From: Cryptomeria japonica
Lineage: Eukaryota > Streptophyta > Pinopsida > Cupressales > Cupressaceae
Length of the DNA: 64,000 bases
Assembly: GCF_030272615.1 (NCBI RefSeq)
Contig: NC_081411.1
Location: 184,319,572-184,383,571, forward strand
Direction of reading: 5' to 3'
The notes beneath the pieces are model-generated. The model was not told the origin of the DNA, searched no databases, and saw nothing but the letters and a program-made list of their open reading frames with translations. Shown here one piece after another: positions 53,944-64,000 of this stretch (position 1 is its first letter; every line of letters starts with the position of its first letter). Made by a program: the position numbers and the translations under genes.

Positions 53944-54985
53944 CAGGTCTATGAAAAAAAGAATTATTACATGTTAAACTGTCAATCAAAAAAAAAGGAA
54001 CATGTAAATACAACACTATTTTTTTTTTTTTTAAACAGATTTTCAAAATAACATTTAAAGGAATTGTTTAAACTATTAAGAAGCATTAAAATTAAGAAAT
54101 CAAACTTGATTGTTCTTACATTTAAGGTTTCTAAGTTTACATGGCAATTTTTTAGGTTCATCAATAAATAGATGAGAAGCTTCAATCTCTCTATCTCCAT
54201 CTCTTTATATATCACTTATTATCTCTATCTTCCTCTTTCTATACCTATCTCTCTCACTCTCCCCCCTACTTTTTATCCCTATGTCTCTCTCCTTATTACA
54301 ACATAACATAAGCCTATTGATAATGAATCTATATGATTTTTATGATTTAGAGGTTTTGTTTCAATCATGTTTGAATCCCTTTACTTGTCCATTGATACCT
54401 TTGTTGTACAAACAACATCATTTACTAAATGATCTATCAATTGACTTTATGTACTCTACAAAGATATGCGAAATAATACCAATTTTGTTAGCCGGCCTCT
54501 CAGGTGCAATTGCTAGGCCTAGTTTTAATTTACAATGTCCGTTCTTGGTTAAAAAACAAAGGTCCGCGCTGTCAAATCGAGGTTCTTGTTTAAAATACAA
54601 ACGTCCGCGCTGTCAAATCAAGAAAAGAGGGAAAAAGTTCAGAAAACAAATTAAACGAAAATACACATTTGAAGTCCGCAAGGTGGAAAAAAATTTAAAG
54701 AAAACAAATCAAACGGAAAAACCATGTCCCGCACCGAAGAAGAATTCAGTGAGAAGATCCATGACTCTTTGCTTTGTAATTCCTGAAGCTTCCAAAGGCT
54801 CGGAAGACGTGCACGATGAAGAAGACTACCTGTACACTCATGGCATTGTTGAACTGGACTCGCTTTCGGCTTTGATGATCATGTGCACGGTTAGATTATT
54901 ATCATTTTTCTCTCTGTTTTGTAGATTAAAACTTTCAAGCTCTTTTGAAAAATTGCGGTTGTTAAATAAGCATAGTACATATTTT
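53941..54985. other. Unassigned region
   Basis: A CT-rich block lies at 54,180-54,290. A 242-residue open frame (54,281-55,009, +) has no recognised domain and a Lys-rich middle. It contains two copies of GTCCGCGCTGTCAAATC (about 54,562 and 54,603), 41 bp apart. I do not call it a gene. Confidence 0.4.
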
Positions 54986-54989
54986 CCAA

Positions 54990-55560
54990 ATTTCTGCAAC
55001 ATGCTTTGACATGCATTTTCAACGAATCCATTTTGTGCATAAATCATGGCAGTCGAAAAGAACACATTTCTTTGAGGGATTCTGTCAAACATTTCGCATG
55101 CCTTCGCTATGCTTTTACATTTTGCAGTCATGTCTACCAGGGCAGTAGTAACCATAACATCTAACATAGATTCCCCTTTTATTATGCTTTGATGAATGTC
55201 CAGGCATTGTTTTTCCTTTCATTATGCTTTGATGAATGTCCACGCATTGTTTTCCCTTTCATTATGCTTTGATGAATGTCCATACCCTGTTCCAAAGCTC
55301 CGAATTTGGCACAAGCAGGAAGGATGCTTGGAAACGTTGTTGAGTCCGGCTCTACACCTGCTAAATTGAATTTGTTTGAATGCTTTTAAATTCTTTTCAA
55401 CAAATTTTTTTTCTACATTTCCTGCAATCATTGCAGTTCAGGAGGACATATATCTTTGAGGCATTTAGTCAAATAGTTCACGTGTCTATTTGCAGACAAG
55501 TCAAATGCATTTTATTTTCTAAAACCTTTCAACCTATCATCCCCAAGTTTCTGGGTCAGT
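54990..55560 (-). pseudogene. PPR protein pseudogene with internal tandem repeat
   Basis: On the minus strand, 55,167-55,010 encodes LDVMVTTALVDMTAKCKSI then ACEMFDRIPQRNV, a PPR repeat with key changes (MYAKCG to MTAKCK). 55,431-55,284 encodes MIAGNVEKKFVEKNLKAFKQ and further PPR-like residues. Between them is a 40-bp tandem repeat (about 2.5 copies from 55,181). As 40 is not a multiple of 3, it breaks the frame. A third degraded repeat continues to about 55,560. Confidence 0.85.
55171..55283. repeat. 40-bp tandem repeat in the PPR pseudogene
   Basis: ATTATGCTTTGATGAATGTC occurs at 55,181, 55,221 and 55,261. The intervening 20 bases differ at only a few positions. Confidence 0.92.
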
Positions 55561-58500
55561 GACGGCAGGGGATGGAGATGCATCTCTGAGATAGGATTTT
55601 TTGTTTGAAGACAGTTATTGAATTGTTTTTTTTTTTAATTGAAAAGAATTTCAAACATTCATACAATAATATTGGTAGGTTTTTAATATAGATATTAGAA
55701 CATCCTTATGAACATGGTAATTGAATATGGATTATGGTGTTCGTTTTATATATCGGTGTGTATTCAGATATGGGGTTTAATATTCAAGCCTTCAAAACTG
55801 CATGTTCTGCTGTCAAATTCTGTCAAACTTATTAGCAAAGAAGAATTCTTAAGTAAAAAGATAACTGATTATATTTCAATTGACCTCAAAAGGGATAAAG
55901 ATGGATTTGTTCGGTGAGTTCTCCTTGACATATTTTTGTATTATGAAAATGGCATTTTCTATTGAATATGATTTAATTCTTATTCAGCAGTGCAATGACT
56001 ATTGTTAGAAATTAGTGTTTAACATATGTTATTGAATAATAAATAATAACATAAATGATTATGTAGAGATAAGTTTCTAGGTAGTTGTTAGGTGGTTCAA
56101 AATGTGTTAAAATGAATGATTGAATTGTTTGTTTGATCTTTTGCTCTTTGTTTCTTTATTTCATTATGACATCAGAGAAGATGTCCCATGAAACCTCTTT
56201 GACCTTCCATTCATTCATCTTTCCTCCAAAGTGGTGGATACAACAACCAAACAATGTAGACTATGTGCAACAATAATTGATGTCCATCCACTATTCTCGC
56301 ATTTAGTCGACAAAGGTATAGTGCAAACCATGCAAAAATCTGTAACATCCATCATCCATTTGCATTTCTATTTCTTTCTATTGTATTCATTATTTTCACA
56401 GTTTTCACTTCATTCTGTTCACGTTCATATTCAATATATATATTCGTGATAAAAGAATTGAAGGATGCCTCCATGAAAATGAAAGGCTTTTATGGTGGTT
56501 TTAGGTGGTTGAGAAAGAGATGTCTGCATTGTTCTTTGTATGAATATTATTTGCAGATCTGAATTTGGTGTTGTTTATTTTCCAAGGAGGCAATTATTTT
56601 TGTCACCGAGTTTTGTATTCATTGTTTGTCAAAGTTTTTGGTTCGGAATAGGACAAGTGCAGCCACCCAAGAAGGATCTACACCATCTATGTCTTTATAT
56701 ACATACTAATATTTTCCATGGAAGATGAGCCCAAGCAGTGGCGTGATAAGAAGAGGCATTTAAGTTATTTCTAGCCATTATCATTATCAGTTCCAGCTAT
56801 AACATTGCTCTATTCTTCGACATTTATATTAGTTTGGACAATTATGCAACTGAGTTTGCAAATACAGAGTGGCATTCATACAAGGTGCTTTGAAATACCT
56901 TCAACATTGGACGCTATCAGCGAAGAGCAATAGAAAATGGATCTGAAAAAAGGTGAAGAAGATTCGATGGTAGTCAGGTTGCATTGTGATGGATTTTATT
57001 CCCAAATAAAACAGAAATCAATGTTTCGATATCAGTTCTTGGAGTTAAATTCTCAATAAAACACAAAATGTAGAATGTACAGAACTGTTGCTCTGTTTGT
57101 CAAACAGTTGGCAATATAAATAAGACACAAAACACAGAGATGGCTGGAGATAAATTACACTTTTCTAATAATCATAAAATGATATTTACAAAGTACTTCA
57201 TACTTAGATTTCAATCAAAACATGTATAGCAATCTGGAGCTGCAATTGATCACTAACTCCTAAAACTATCTGGAGCTGTGCTGAACTCTTTGTTGTTCTG
57301 TTTGTCTGGAGTTACATGCTGATTCCTTCTTTCATCTGGAGCCGGCTACTGTTGCACTGCACTCTCTGTTCTTCATTCACTAAATTTGTTGCTGTTGCAA
57401 CAATCCTCTCTTAGAACTGTTGTTCAGAAAATTTTAACTATTTGTTGCAACAACATTCTCCTTTTTGTCTTTTGCCGTCCTTAACAGAAAACTTACCTCT
57501 TATTTTCAAAATTTAGATTCAAACTTACCTACCTTCGTTAACTTCTTAACTTCTCTGCCAAATATGTTGAACAGCGCCGCCTTTGTGAGGTAGTTGCTGA
57601 TGGGCTCAGGGACAATGAACTTTTAATATGGTGGTCGAGGAAACGTAGAGTTAGGGGAGATCCCCTATATATGTAGGACAAAATATTATGGTTGCTATCT
57701 TGGTCGAGGTGTAGCATATGTGTAAAGAGCAGATTGTTGTTTGCGTTACAATCGGAGTTATTTAAGCAATGATCAAGATCAATAATAAGGCCTCTTGTGA
57801 TAGCAGACTGCATGGAGTGAAACCAATATAGGATAATGGAGATAATCATAATGGTCGATAAGTGAGTCCTGCATGATCTGGGAAAGATTGGTCATCTAAA
57901 CAAAAAGAGATGGTTGGAAATGTTAAGAAAGGCAAAGACAATCTGACAATGGAATAATTTCCAAGTGATGAACAATGATTAAACAACTACTTTATACATT
58001 GAGAAGTAAAAAAATGTTGATGCAACTTCGGAATGGCAAAGACATTCACTGATATTAATATTTGCTGACAAAAAATACAGTCAGCATGATAAGTATTCAA
58101 AGTCATCAGGATGGAAGAATGAGTTTGGATTCAAGGAGATTCGAATTTTTTTATTAAAAAGGGGCAAACTTTCATCAGTAACTTAGACAATACATGCTCG
58201 CCCTGAGTGCAATTAGGATAAAATTGTTATCTTTATTAGTAAATGTTAGTTATTTTCCTGGTTAGTTGTAAGTTGGTTTTGGGTAGTGTAAAAGGCGGAA
58301 ATAGGGTTTACAAGTTTATGCATGCAAATTAAAAATCAATTCTATTTTCAGTAATTATTTTTGGAAGGTGAATGAAATCAATTGGCTCAACCTAGAATTT
58401 GATGGGAAAGGGGCTGAGCATAAGATGAATTTAGTACTCCTTGAGTTGAGTTGAAAATGATCAATTGAAATGAGGTAAATTGAATGCAATAACTAGGGTT

Positions 58501-58880
58501 GATAATGCATAATTGACAATGATAAACATGCACAAGCAGTTTCAGAATAGATATGCAGTCATGAAGCATAGATATGGAAATGGGAAGCTAAGAGGAACCC
58601 GTGGTTGAAATCTGGAATAAAAAATCTGGTTTAGATATGCTAGGTGTTCTTGTCCTAAATTGTCAAACATAGAAAAGTGAAATAGTTGTAAAATCAGGGT
58701 GTCATTTTGAGTATCTCCCTGAAAATTCGTCAAAAAAGCATCAGACACTAATGCTAGGTGAACTTAACCCAGTGGTTTAACTTCTACAAAATCAAGTTCT
58801 ATGCGCCTTTGTTTGCTCTTCAAATCCATAATTGTTGTCTTAAGATCTTGTCACCTACAAACACAAAAAGGAAAAATGTT
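55561..58880. other. Unassigned repeat-like DNA
   Basis: No convincing gene in 3.3 kb. 57,220-57,345 repeats CTGGAGCTG/CTGGAGTTA words, and 57,000-57,180 has a minus-strand TATA-like string, as in an LTR, but I could not define ends. Short frames here show no domain. Confidence 0.4.
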
Positions 58881-59605
58881 GTTGGGTTGATAGGGGTTCG
58901 CCTAGGTCAAACCTTGGGTTTGGAATTAACCCTATAATGAATTAAAATAAAATGGAAAGCATGCCTTGATAAGGTAGAAGCTAGATCTAAAATTGAAATG
59001 CTGAATTGGAATGTTATACCTTTATGAATCTTGCTTTGAAGTCTTCATGAAAAGGTTGTTGTTGTCATGTAGGAATGTATGGATTTCTTCATAAGAACTT
59101 GATCATAGATGCTATCTTGAATGCTTGAAATATGAATACTTGACTTCTCCTTCACTACTCTAATAATGCTTAATTACTTGCTCACTTGAATTCAAAAAGT
59201 CTAATTGAAAACTTGTGGAGGGATAATTGAGAGGTGTTTCAAATGAGGGGGTAAGACTTTCATTTATACCTCACCCCACAAAATGTGTTTTAAATTACAA
59301 AGAAGGCCGGCATGGGAAATATATTCCTACCCAAATTTTACGACCATTAAAGGGTCCAAAATTGGGCTCGTTTACTCCAGACAAGGGTGCTAGGCACCTC
59401 TAACCAGGAGGTCAAGGGTGTTAGGTGCCCACGACTAGTCCATTAGGGCTAAATCAAAGACCAAAGAGTGGAGAAGAAAATGAGGATTGAAGATATGATG
59501 TTGATGTGAGCATAATTGAGCAAAATCAGGGCATGGAAGGAGGAAACTCCAAAGTGAGTCCCAAGTGAGTGTAAAATTATATAAGGATAAATTTACAATG
59601 CCACA
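58881..59605 (-). repeat. Candidate 3' LTR of element 3
   Basis: On the minus strand the block begins TGTGGCATTGTAAATTTATC directly after a polypurine tract. A TATAAATG string occurs near 59,255-59,262 on that strand. The left edge (TG at about 58,879-58,881) is a guess. Confidence 0.5.
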
Positions 59606-59620
59606 TTTAGTCCCCACTTT
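59606..59620 (-). other. Polypurine tract of element 3
   Basis: AAAGTGGGGACTAAA on the minus strand, touching the TG start of the LTR. Confidence 0.55.
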
Positions 59621-61457
59621 ACTAGGATTATGAACCTACGCTCATAAGCTTGCTAAAGGACACAATAACATTGAAAAAACTTTCATCAAGATATTAAAAA
59701 TGTAAGAAACAGGTGAAGCCTTAGGGGATTTAATCAATCTAATATCAAGATAAAAAGAGCAACACATGAAGAAAATAGAGAAAAAAGGGGATATGACTTT
59801 CCTAGCTTAGTAAGGCTATGCTTACTATGAGTCATGTTGGGAAAGAAAAAATTGAACTACAAAATTGGTGTATGAAGACTACAAAACAAATTCTTAGTTT
59901 GCAAAGTAATCTAAATAAAGATCGATTTCAAAATGGGGGCTGCAACGCACACCAAACATGTCATGGTGTGTGATTGAAGTGTACAAACCAATCCTTGTGG
60001 TGTGAAAGTGTAGCAAAGAGCAAAGTGTATGCCTCCAATGTTAAAGTGATTGCATACATCTTACCAAGAGCAATTTCTCTTAAGTAGCATGCATACATCC
60101 AAAAGACAAGCACACAACAACAGTGAAATGCCCTCAAGCAAAGACAAATCAAAGGTGATGGAGCATAAGACAAAAAGAGAGCACATAAGGGACCCACTAA
60201 CTAGGATCAGTATACACATCAAACAAATCATGTATATCAACTATGATTGTAATAAATTGACCTCATCCTCCAAAGGTAGTGGAACTACAAGCACAATGGA
60301 AGAAGAGCACATATGATGAACAATAGTCTTTTTGGCCAATCAACATGAAAGAGATTAGAAAGAGAGATCTCAATGCTTTGCATCATCTCCAATTAGACAA
60401 CACAAAGGCACATTTACAACAGAGCATGACTATGACATATAGAGGAATTGAGATAGAAATAGAATAATCTCACAACAAGTTCGGTTGCTTTGTTACCTTG
60501 CACCAACAAAGCAACAAAGGTCATCCAAAGAGAGCTTAACATAACACAAAGACACATCAAGAATCACATCACAAGGGAACCATATCACATGCAAGAAAAC
60601 ACACAAAAGAGTCCATTGTACAATTGGGGCTAATCTAGCAAATCACCCCCTACCAATCTTGTTTAACATCATTTAGGGATGTTGGACAGGATGCAAGATG
60701 AGCCACAACAAGCATGTTAGATGCAGCTACTACAAGTTCCAAACGATGACCATGCTCTAATGATAAATCACTTTATTTTTCACTAGAAACTAGGATTAAT
60801 GCTTTTGAAAATTGCGAAGATAGCTCATGATTAATTTCAATAATATCATTACATATCATTAGTATCCGTATTATTACCATCAACATCATCATCCAAATTA
60901 ACCACAATAAGATCTTTAATGCACAAAAGAGATGAAGCAGACACACATTTTGCATAGATAACTTTTAATTTTTGACATGGTTGATTAAGATAAAACTCCT
61001 CTTTAGGGTCAAGTGAAGGTTGGGAAAATGGAACCAAGTCAACATTCAATGGCTTAGGGGAGGAAACGGTTTGAGAAGCAAGCTCATGAGCCTTAGCATA
61101 GCATCTTCGTCGATGGTCTTTCACACTACGATTTCTCCTGGTTCAACTCGAAACTTGTGAATGTTAGGAATCAATCAATGTAGGCTTCTTTTCTTCCTTT
61201 TTAGGAGGAACAAAAGAAACCTCACTAGGTTGAGAGATATATGATGTTGGGCGCTTTTCTCTATAAGACATAGGAGGTGGAATTGTATCATATATAGGAG
61301 AAATAGGACAAGTAGGAAGGATTCTAGGTCTGAAATTTGAAGGAGGAATATCCAACGGTGAAGAACCCTTAGGTTTACTTTCATGTTTGAATTTTTGGTA
61401 AGATAGGAAAAGGACATCTTCTTAGGGCTGCAAAGGTTCAAGTTTTTAAGGTTAAAA
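59621..61457 (-). mobile_element. Element 3 internal DNA, pol missing
   Basis: Between the protease remnant and the 3' LTR there is no RT, RNase H or integrase. The stretch 61,480-60,849 has short Pro/Ser-rich frames (for example PPPMSYREKRPTSYI), like the variable linker after protease; the rest is non-coding. This is probably another deleted, non-autonomous gypsy copy. Confidence 0.5.
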
Positions 61458-62010
61458 TCAATCAAGGGTGAACTTTCCACATCTTGTTAAGGTTTGATAA
61501 AGATTCTGATTGATCCTGATATTACACCCATTGTGATGGAAATTTAAACATTTATGGATGGTAGTAGGGCTAGCTTTCATGGTATTGATCCAAGGGTGTC
61601 CCAACTTCACACAAAATTGGTCTGAGGTAGGGTTAATAGCAAAGGTATCATCTAAGCACTTGGTACCAACCTCAACAAGAAGAGTGATGGAACCTATAGT
61701 GGGACAAGTGAAACCATTATGCACCTTAATCATAACATCAAATCTCTCATAGGCATCTTGATACAATTGTTGTGTATAATGGTGTTCTTGAATGATAACA
61801 TTCACCATACATACTTGATCAATGAGCACTTCTCGTGAGAGCTTTCCTTTAATTTTTGCAATAATGTATAATGGTCTATCAGGTGCATCAATAATCTCTC
61901 TTGAGTCAAAGGTGATGCAAGGTTCAAATAGAGGTTTTAGTTTAAATTATAGCTATAGCAAAGGCTCCCAAATGTTAAAATTGCCAAGGAATTCAATTCT
62001 TCTAAAGATG
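61458..62010 (-). pseudogene. Element 3 retropepsin-like protease remnant
   Basis: The 61,829-61,458 frame and the preceding codons (ITFDSREIIDAPDRPLYIIA) contain EVLIDQVCMVNVI, which replaces the active-site D-S/T-G context with D-Q-V. They also contain TIGSITLLVEVG and VKLGHPWINTMKASPTTIHK, parallel to LGRPWIHAMQAVPSTYHQ in element 2. Gag is not identified to the right. It comes from a different subfamily than elements 1 and 2. Confidence 0.75.
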
Positions 62011-62330
62011 CAACTGAAAAATAATAATAGCGCATGACACTACTCCATCCTTATATAACAGTATGAGTGGAAACTATAGTCCATAATATCATGAAATCAA
62101 AATAGAATATTGTTGAGGTTAAATTTGGACTTTGCATACATAATCAATATTATATTTTTTTTGTTTTTCAATATTTGCTTCATAACCATCACTAAACACA
62201 ACTAATTCTACATTATAGCATATCATTTTGGGTAGAGGAACATTGTCAAAAAGCAAAGGGTTGATGTGTAAAAAGAATAGAGCATGTGTTGTTTTTTGTG
62301 GATGGTTTACATTCAACTTTTTTGTTTAAC
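62011..62330. other. Unassigned AT-rich DNA
   Basis: No feature recognised. It may be decayed element 3 sequence. Confidence 0.35.
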
Positions 62331-64000
62331 TCCATTCTACAAATTATTTCTGGTGAATTTAATTTATCTTTTAAGTCAATTATTCATTTTACTTTAAGTG
62401 ATAATAAAGAATCAACTCATATTATACCACTACGGATTTCAAACTAGGGAGAGGGGTCAGAGTCAGGGTTTCAAGTGGGATTGCAGTCGTAGGGGAGACT
62501 GCAGATGAGAATGGGGAGGAAGATGATGATGGGGATGATTTAATGGCTTTGTGTGTCTAGCCTTTCCTCGTAGTAGGTTCTAGGGCTTGTGTTTTATACT
62601 TGGTGGGTAGCGAGGTTGGGGTTTTGTGTGGTGTCTCTACGTTGGGTGTGTGTTGTAGATGGGTTGTTTTTCCCCTTTCTCTTTGCTCGTAGTGGAGTCT
62701 TTTCTATTGCATCTTTCTATTCTAGTGTTGGCTTTGTTGAGTTCCCCTCTTGCGCTTGTTGTTGTTGTCTTGGCCCATGGTGTCATTTTCTTGTTTGTTC
62801 GGTCTTTGTTTCCTCTCTAGCACCTTCTTCTTTTTTAGGAAAAGGCATTAAAATTTCTAGACCTTCTTTGGTTTTTGCAACTATTGTGCATACTAAGGAT
62901 GTTGGTGTTGCATTGGCTTCAATCTATGCAGGGGTCGACAGGGGTTGCAAGGGCTTCTTGGTGGACCAGGCTTGTTGTTCTCCTTTGACCAAGGGGTTTC
63001 TTTATTTCTTTCCTCTTTTTCCTTTGGTGGCTAACTTTGGAGTCTCTTATGGGTCGATCTTCCTTCCTTAGCTTGTGGGGTTGGGGGGTGGGGGGGGTAG
63101 GGTTGCGAGTTCTTCCTCTATCCCATATGGTGCATGGTTCTCTTGTGGAGGTTTTGGTGTAGTAGGGTGTGGAGGTTTTGGTGTAGTAGGGTGTGGTGGT
63201 TGTTGTTTGTTTTGTGGTTGGGTTCATGGTGGGGCTTGTCCTTGTTTGATGTGAGTGAGGCTTTCTTTGTCCCCTTTGGGCTTGCCTCCTATCTATTTTC
63301 AAGGGTATGTGCTTCTATTTTCCTCTTCTTGTCTTTCCATTCCCTAGTCAGGTTGTTGCCTCTAATTTTCTAGGGCACCTTCTACTTGTTCTTGTTCCCT
63401 ATTTTTGGTTTTGGGATGTTTCTAGTTTTGGGATTGTATTCGGTTTTGGTGGAGCCTAGAGTATGCAAGCTTTCTTTCTTTTCGAGTGGGCTTGTGTTGA
63501 TCTTCCCTTGGTCGATTTTCATGTGGTTCCTATTGAGGAGGATTTTGCCCCTATTGAGGTGAGGTTTATTCTTGTGGCTTCATGGGGTTTGTCTCTTTCT
63601 ACTCCTTCCTTCCCCTTTTGGGATTCCTATTGAGGTGGGGTGTCCCCTATGGAGGTGGAGATTTTCTTTTTAGGAGAGGTTGGAAGCTACTTTGACAGGG
63701 ATTTTCTTGTCTTTGATTTCTTGAACTCAAACTTGGATCGAGCATGGTTCTTCATCTTGGAAGTTTCTTCCTCTATTGTTCCTATTGAGGTGGAGAGGGG
63801 CTTCGTAGGAAAGGTGAGGACTTACTGTTTTGGGGTTGTTGTTGATTGTTGCAAGATGGTTTTGGGAGACATTTTAAAATCCAAGATGAAGGTTGGGGGA
63901 GCCTATGAAAACCCTCTAATCCTCTTGAATCTTTTCATTTTTTGGGAGGTTCGGTATTTTCCAGTAAGTTCTTTACACTTTATCTTTATGGTTCTGCAAG
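62331..64000. other. G/T-rich repetitive region, unassigned
   Basis: The composition shifts to G/T-rich on the plus strand. GGAGGTTTTGGTGTAGTAGG occurs twice in tandem at about 63,145-63,192. CCTATTGAGGTG (or GAGGAG) recurs at about 63,529, 63,553, 63,627 and 63,782. A DENGEEDDDGDDLMALCV-like stretch ending in a stop (62,506-62,560) looks like the acidic end of a protein. A decayed LINE or gypsy copy is possible, but no domain is certain. It runs off the window. Confidence 0.4.

Noticed and set aside
54281-55009. A 242-residue plus-strand open frame
   Set aside because: No domain, Lys-rich low complexity, two internal direct repeats; its end overlaps a minus-strand PPR pseudogene.
62589-63071. 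A 160-residue hydrophobic, Cys-rich open frame
   Set aside because: Composition reflects G/T-rich DNA; no family recognised.

Overview
The window is nuclear DNA of a seed plant with a large, repeat-dense genome. A conifer or other gymnosperm is my best guess, inferred from the mix of Tat-lineage Ty3/gypsy elements, an L1-type LINE, PPR debris and very low gene density; nothing in the sequence proves the species. Only one host gene looks intact: a three-exon ankyrin-repeat/PGG-domain membrane protein (20,135-23,148, + strand), with an internally deleted relative just downstream (about 24,046-24,520).

Layout. 1-748 and 9,835-10,250 flank an inserted minus-strand gypsy element (element 1, 749-9,829) that has a 5-bp target duplication (ATGAG) on both sides. 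It keeps gag, protease and the integrase tail but has lost reverse transcriptase, RNase H and the integrase core, and its 3' LTR is cut to 136 bp. 10,251-14,950 is the 3' end of a plus-strand relative (element B). Its LTR starts at 11,375 after a clear polypurine tract and seems to be interrupted by about 2.9 kb of foreign DNA (11,690-14,650). That foreign DNA holds an exon-like reading frame, a 311-bp tandem repeat with hairpins and a 41-bp tandem repeat. 14,970-18,600 is a decayed minus-strand LINE. 18,640-24,520 is the ankyrin cluster, with several eroded copies of the gene's 5' region. 24,765-27,690 is a GA-rich tract followed by a CT-rich tract.

26,919-32,514 is copied again at 44,474-51,458 with high identity. 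Each copy carries an LTR-like block and a PPR pseudogene. The second copy alone contains a 1,447-bp solo LTR with a CTTAG target duplication. Between the copies lies element 2 (32,515-44,473, minus strand): a nearly full gag-pol with two RNase H domains, which is the Tat-lineage arrangement. It is broken by a frameshift and at least five in-frame stops and has no 3' LTR. The solo LTR belongs to the same LTR family.

51,218-52,100 is a nested fold-back (MITE-like) element. 53,200-53,950 is an odd GC-rich island between two long AT repeats, carrying two telomere-like palindromes and six hairpin repeats of about 37 bp. 54,990-55,560 is another PPR pseudogene. 58,880-62,010 is the 3' LTR and protease remnant of a third gypsy element. 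62,330-64,000 is G/T-rich DNA that I cannot assign. No tRNA, rRNA, CRISPR array or prokaryotic operon was seen. Besides the ankyrin gene, which probably makes a plasma-membrane or endomembrane stress/defence protein, the window is mainly a record of nested insertion, tandem duplication and decay.
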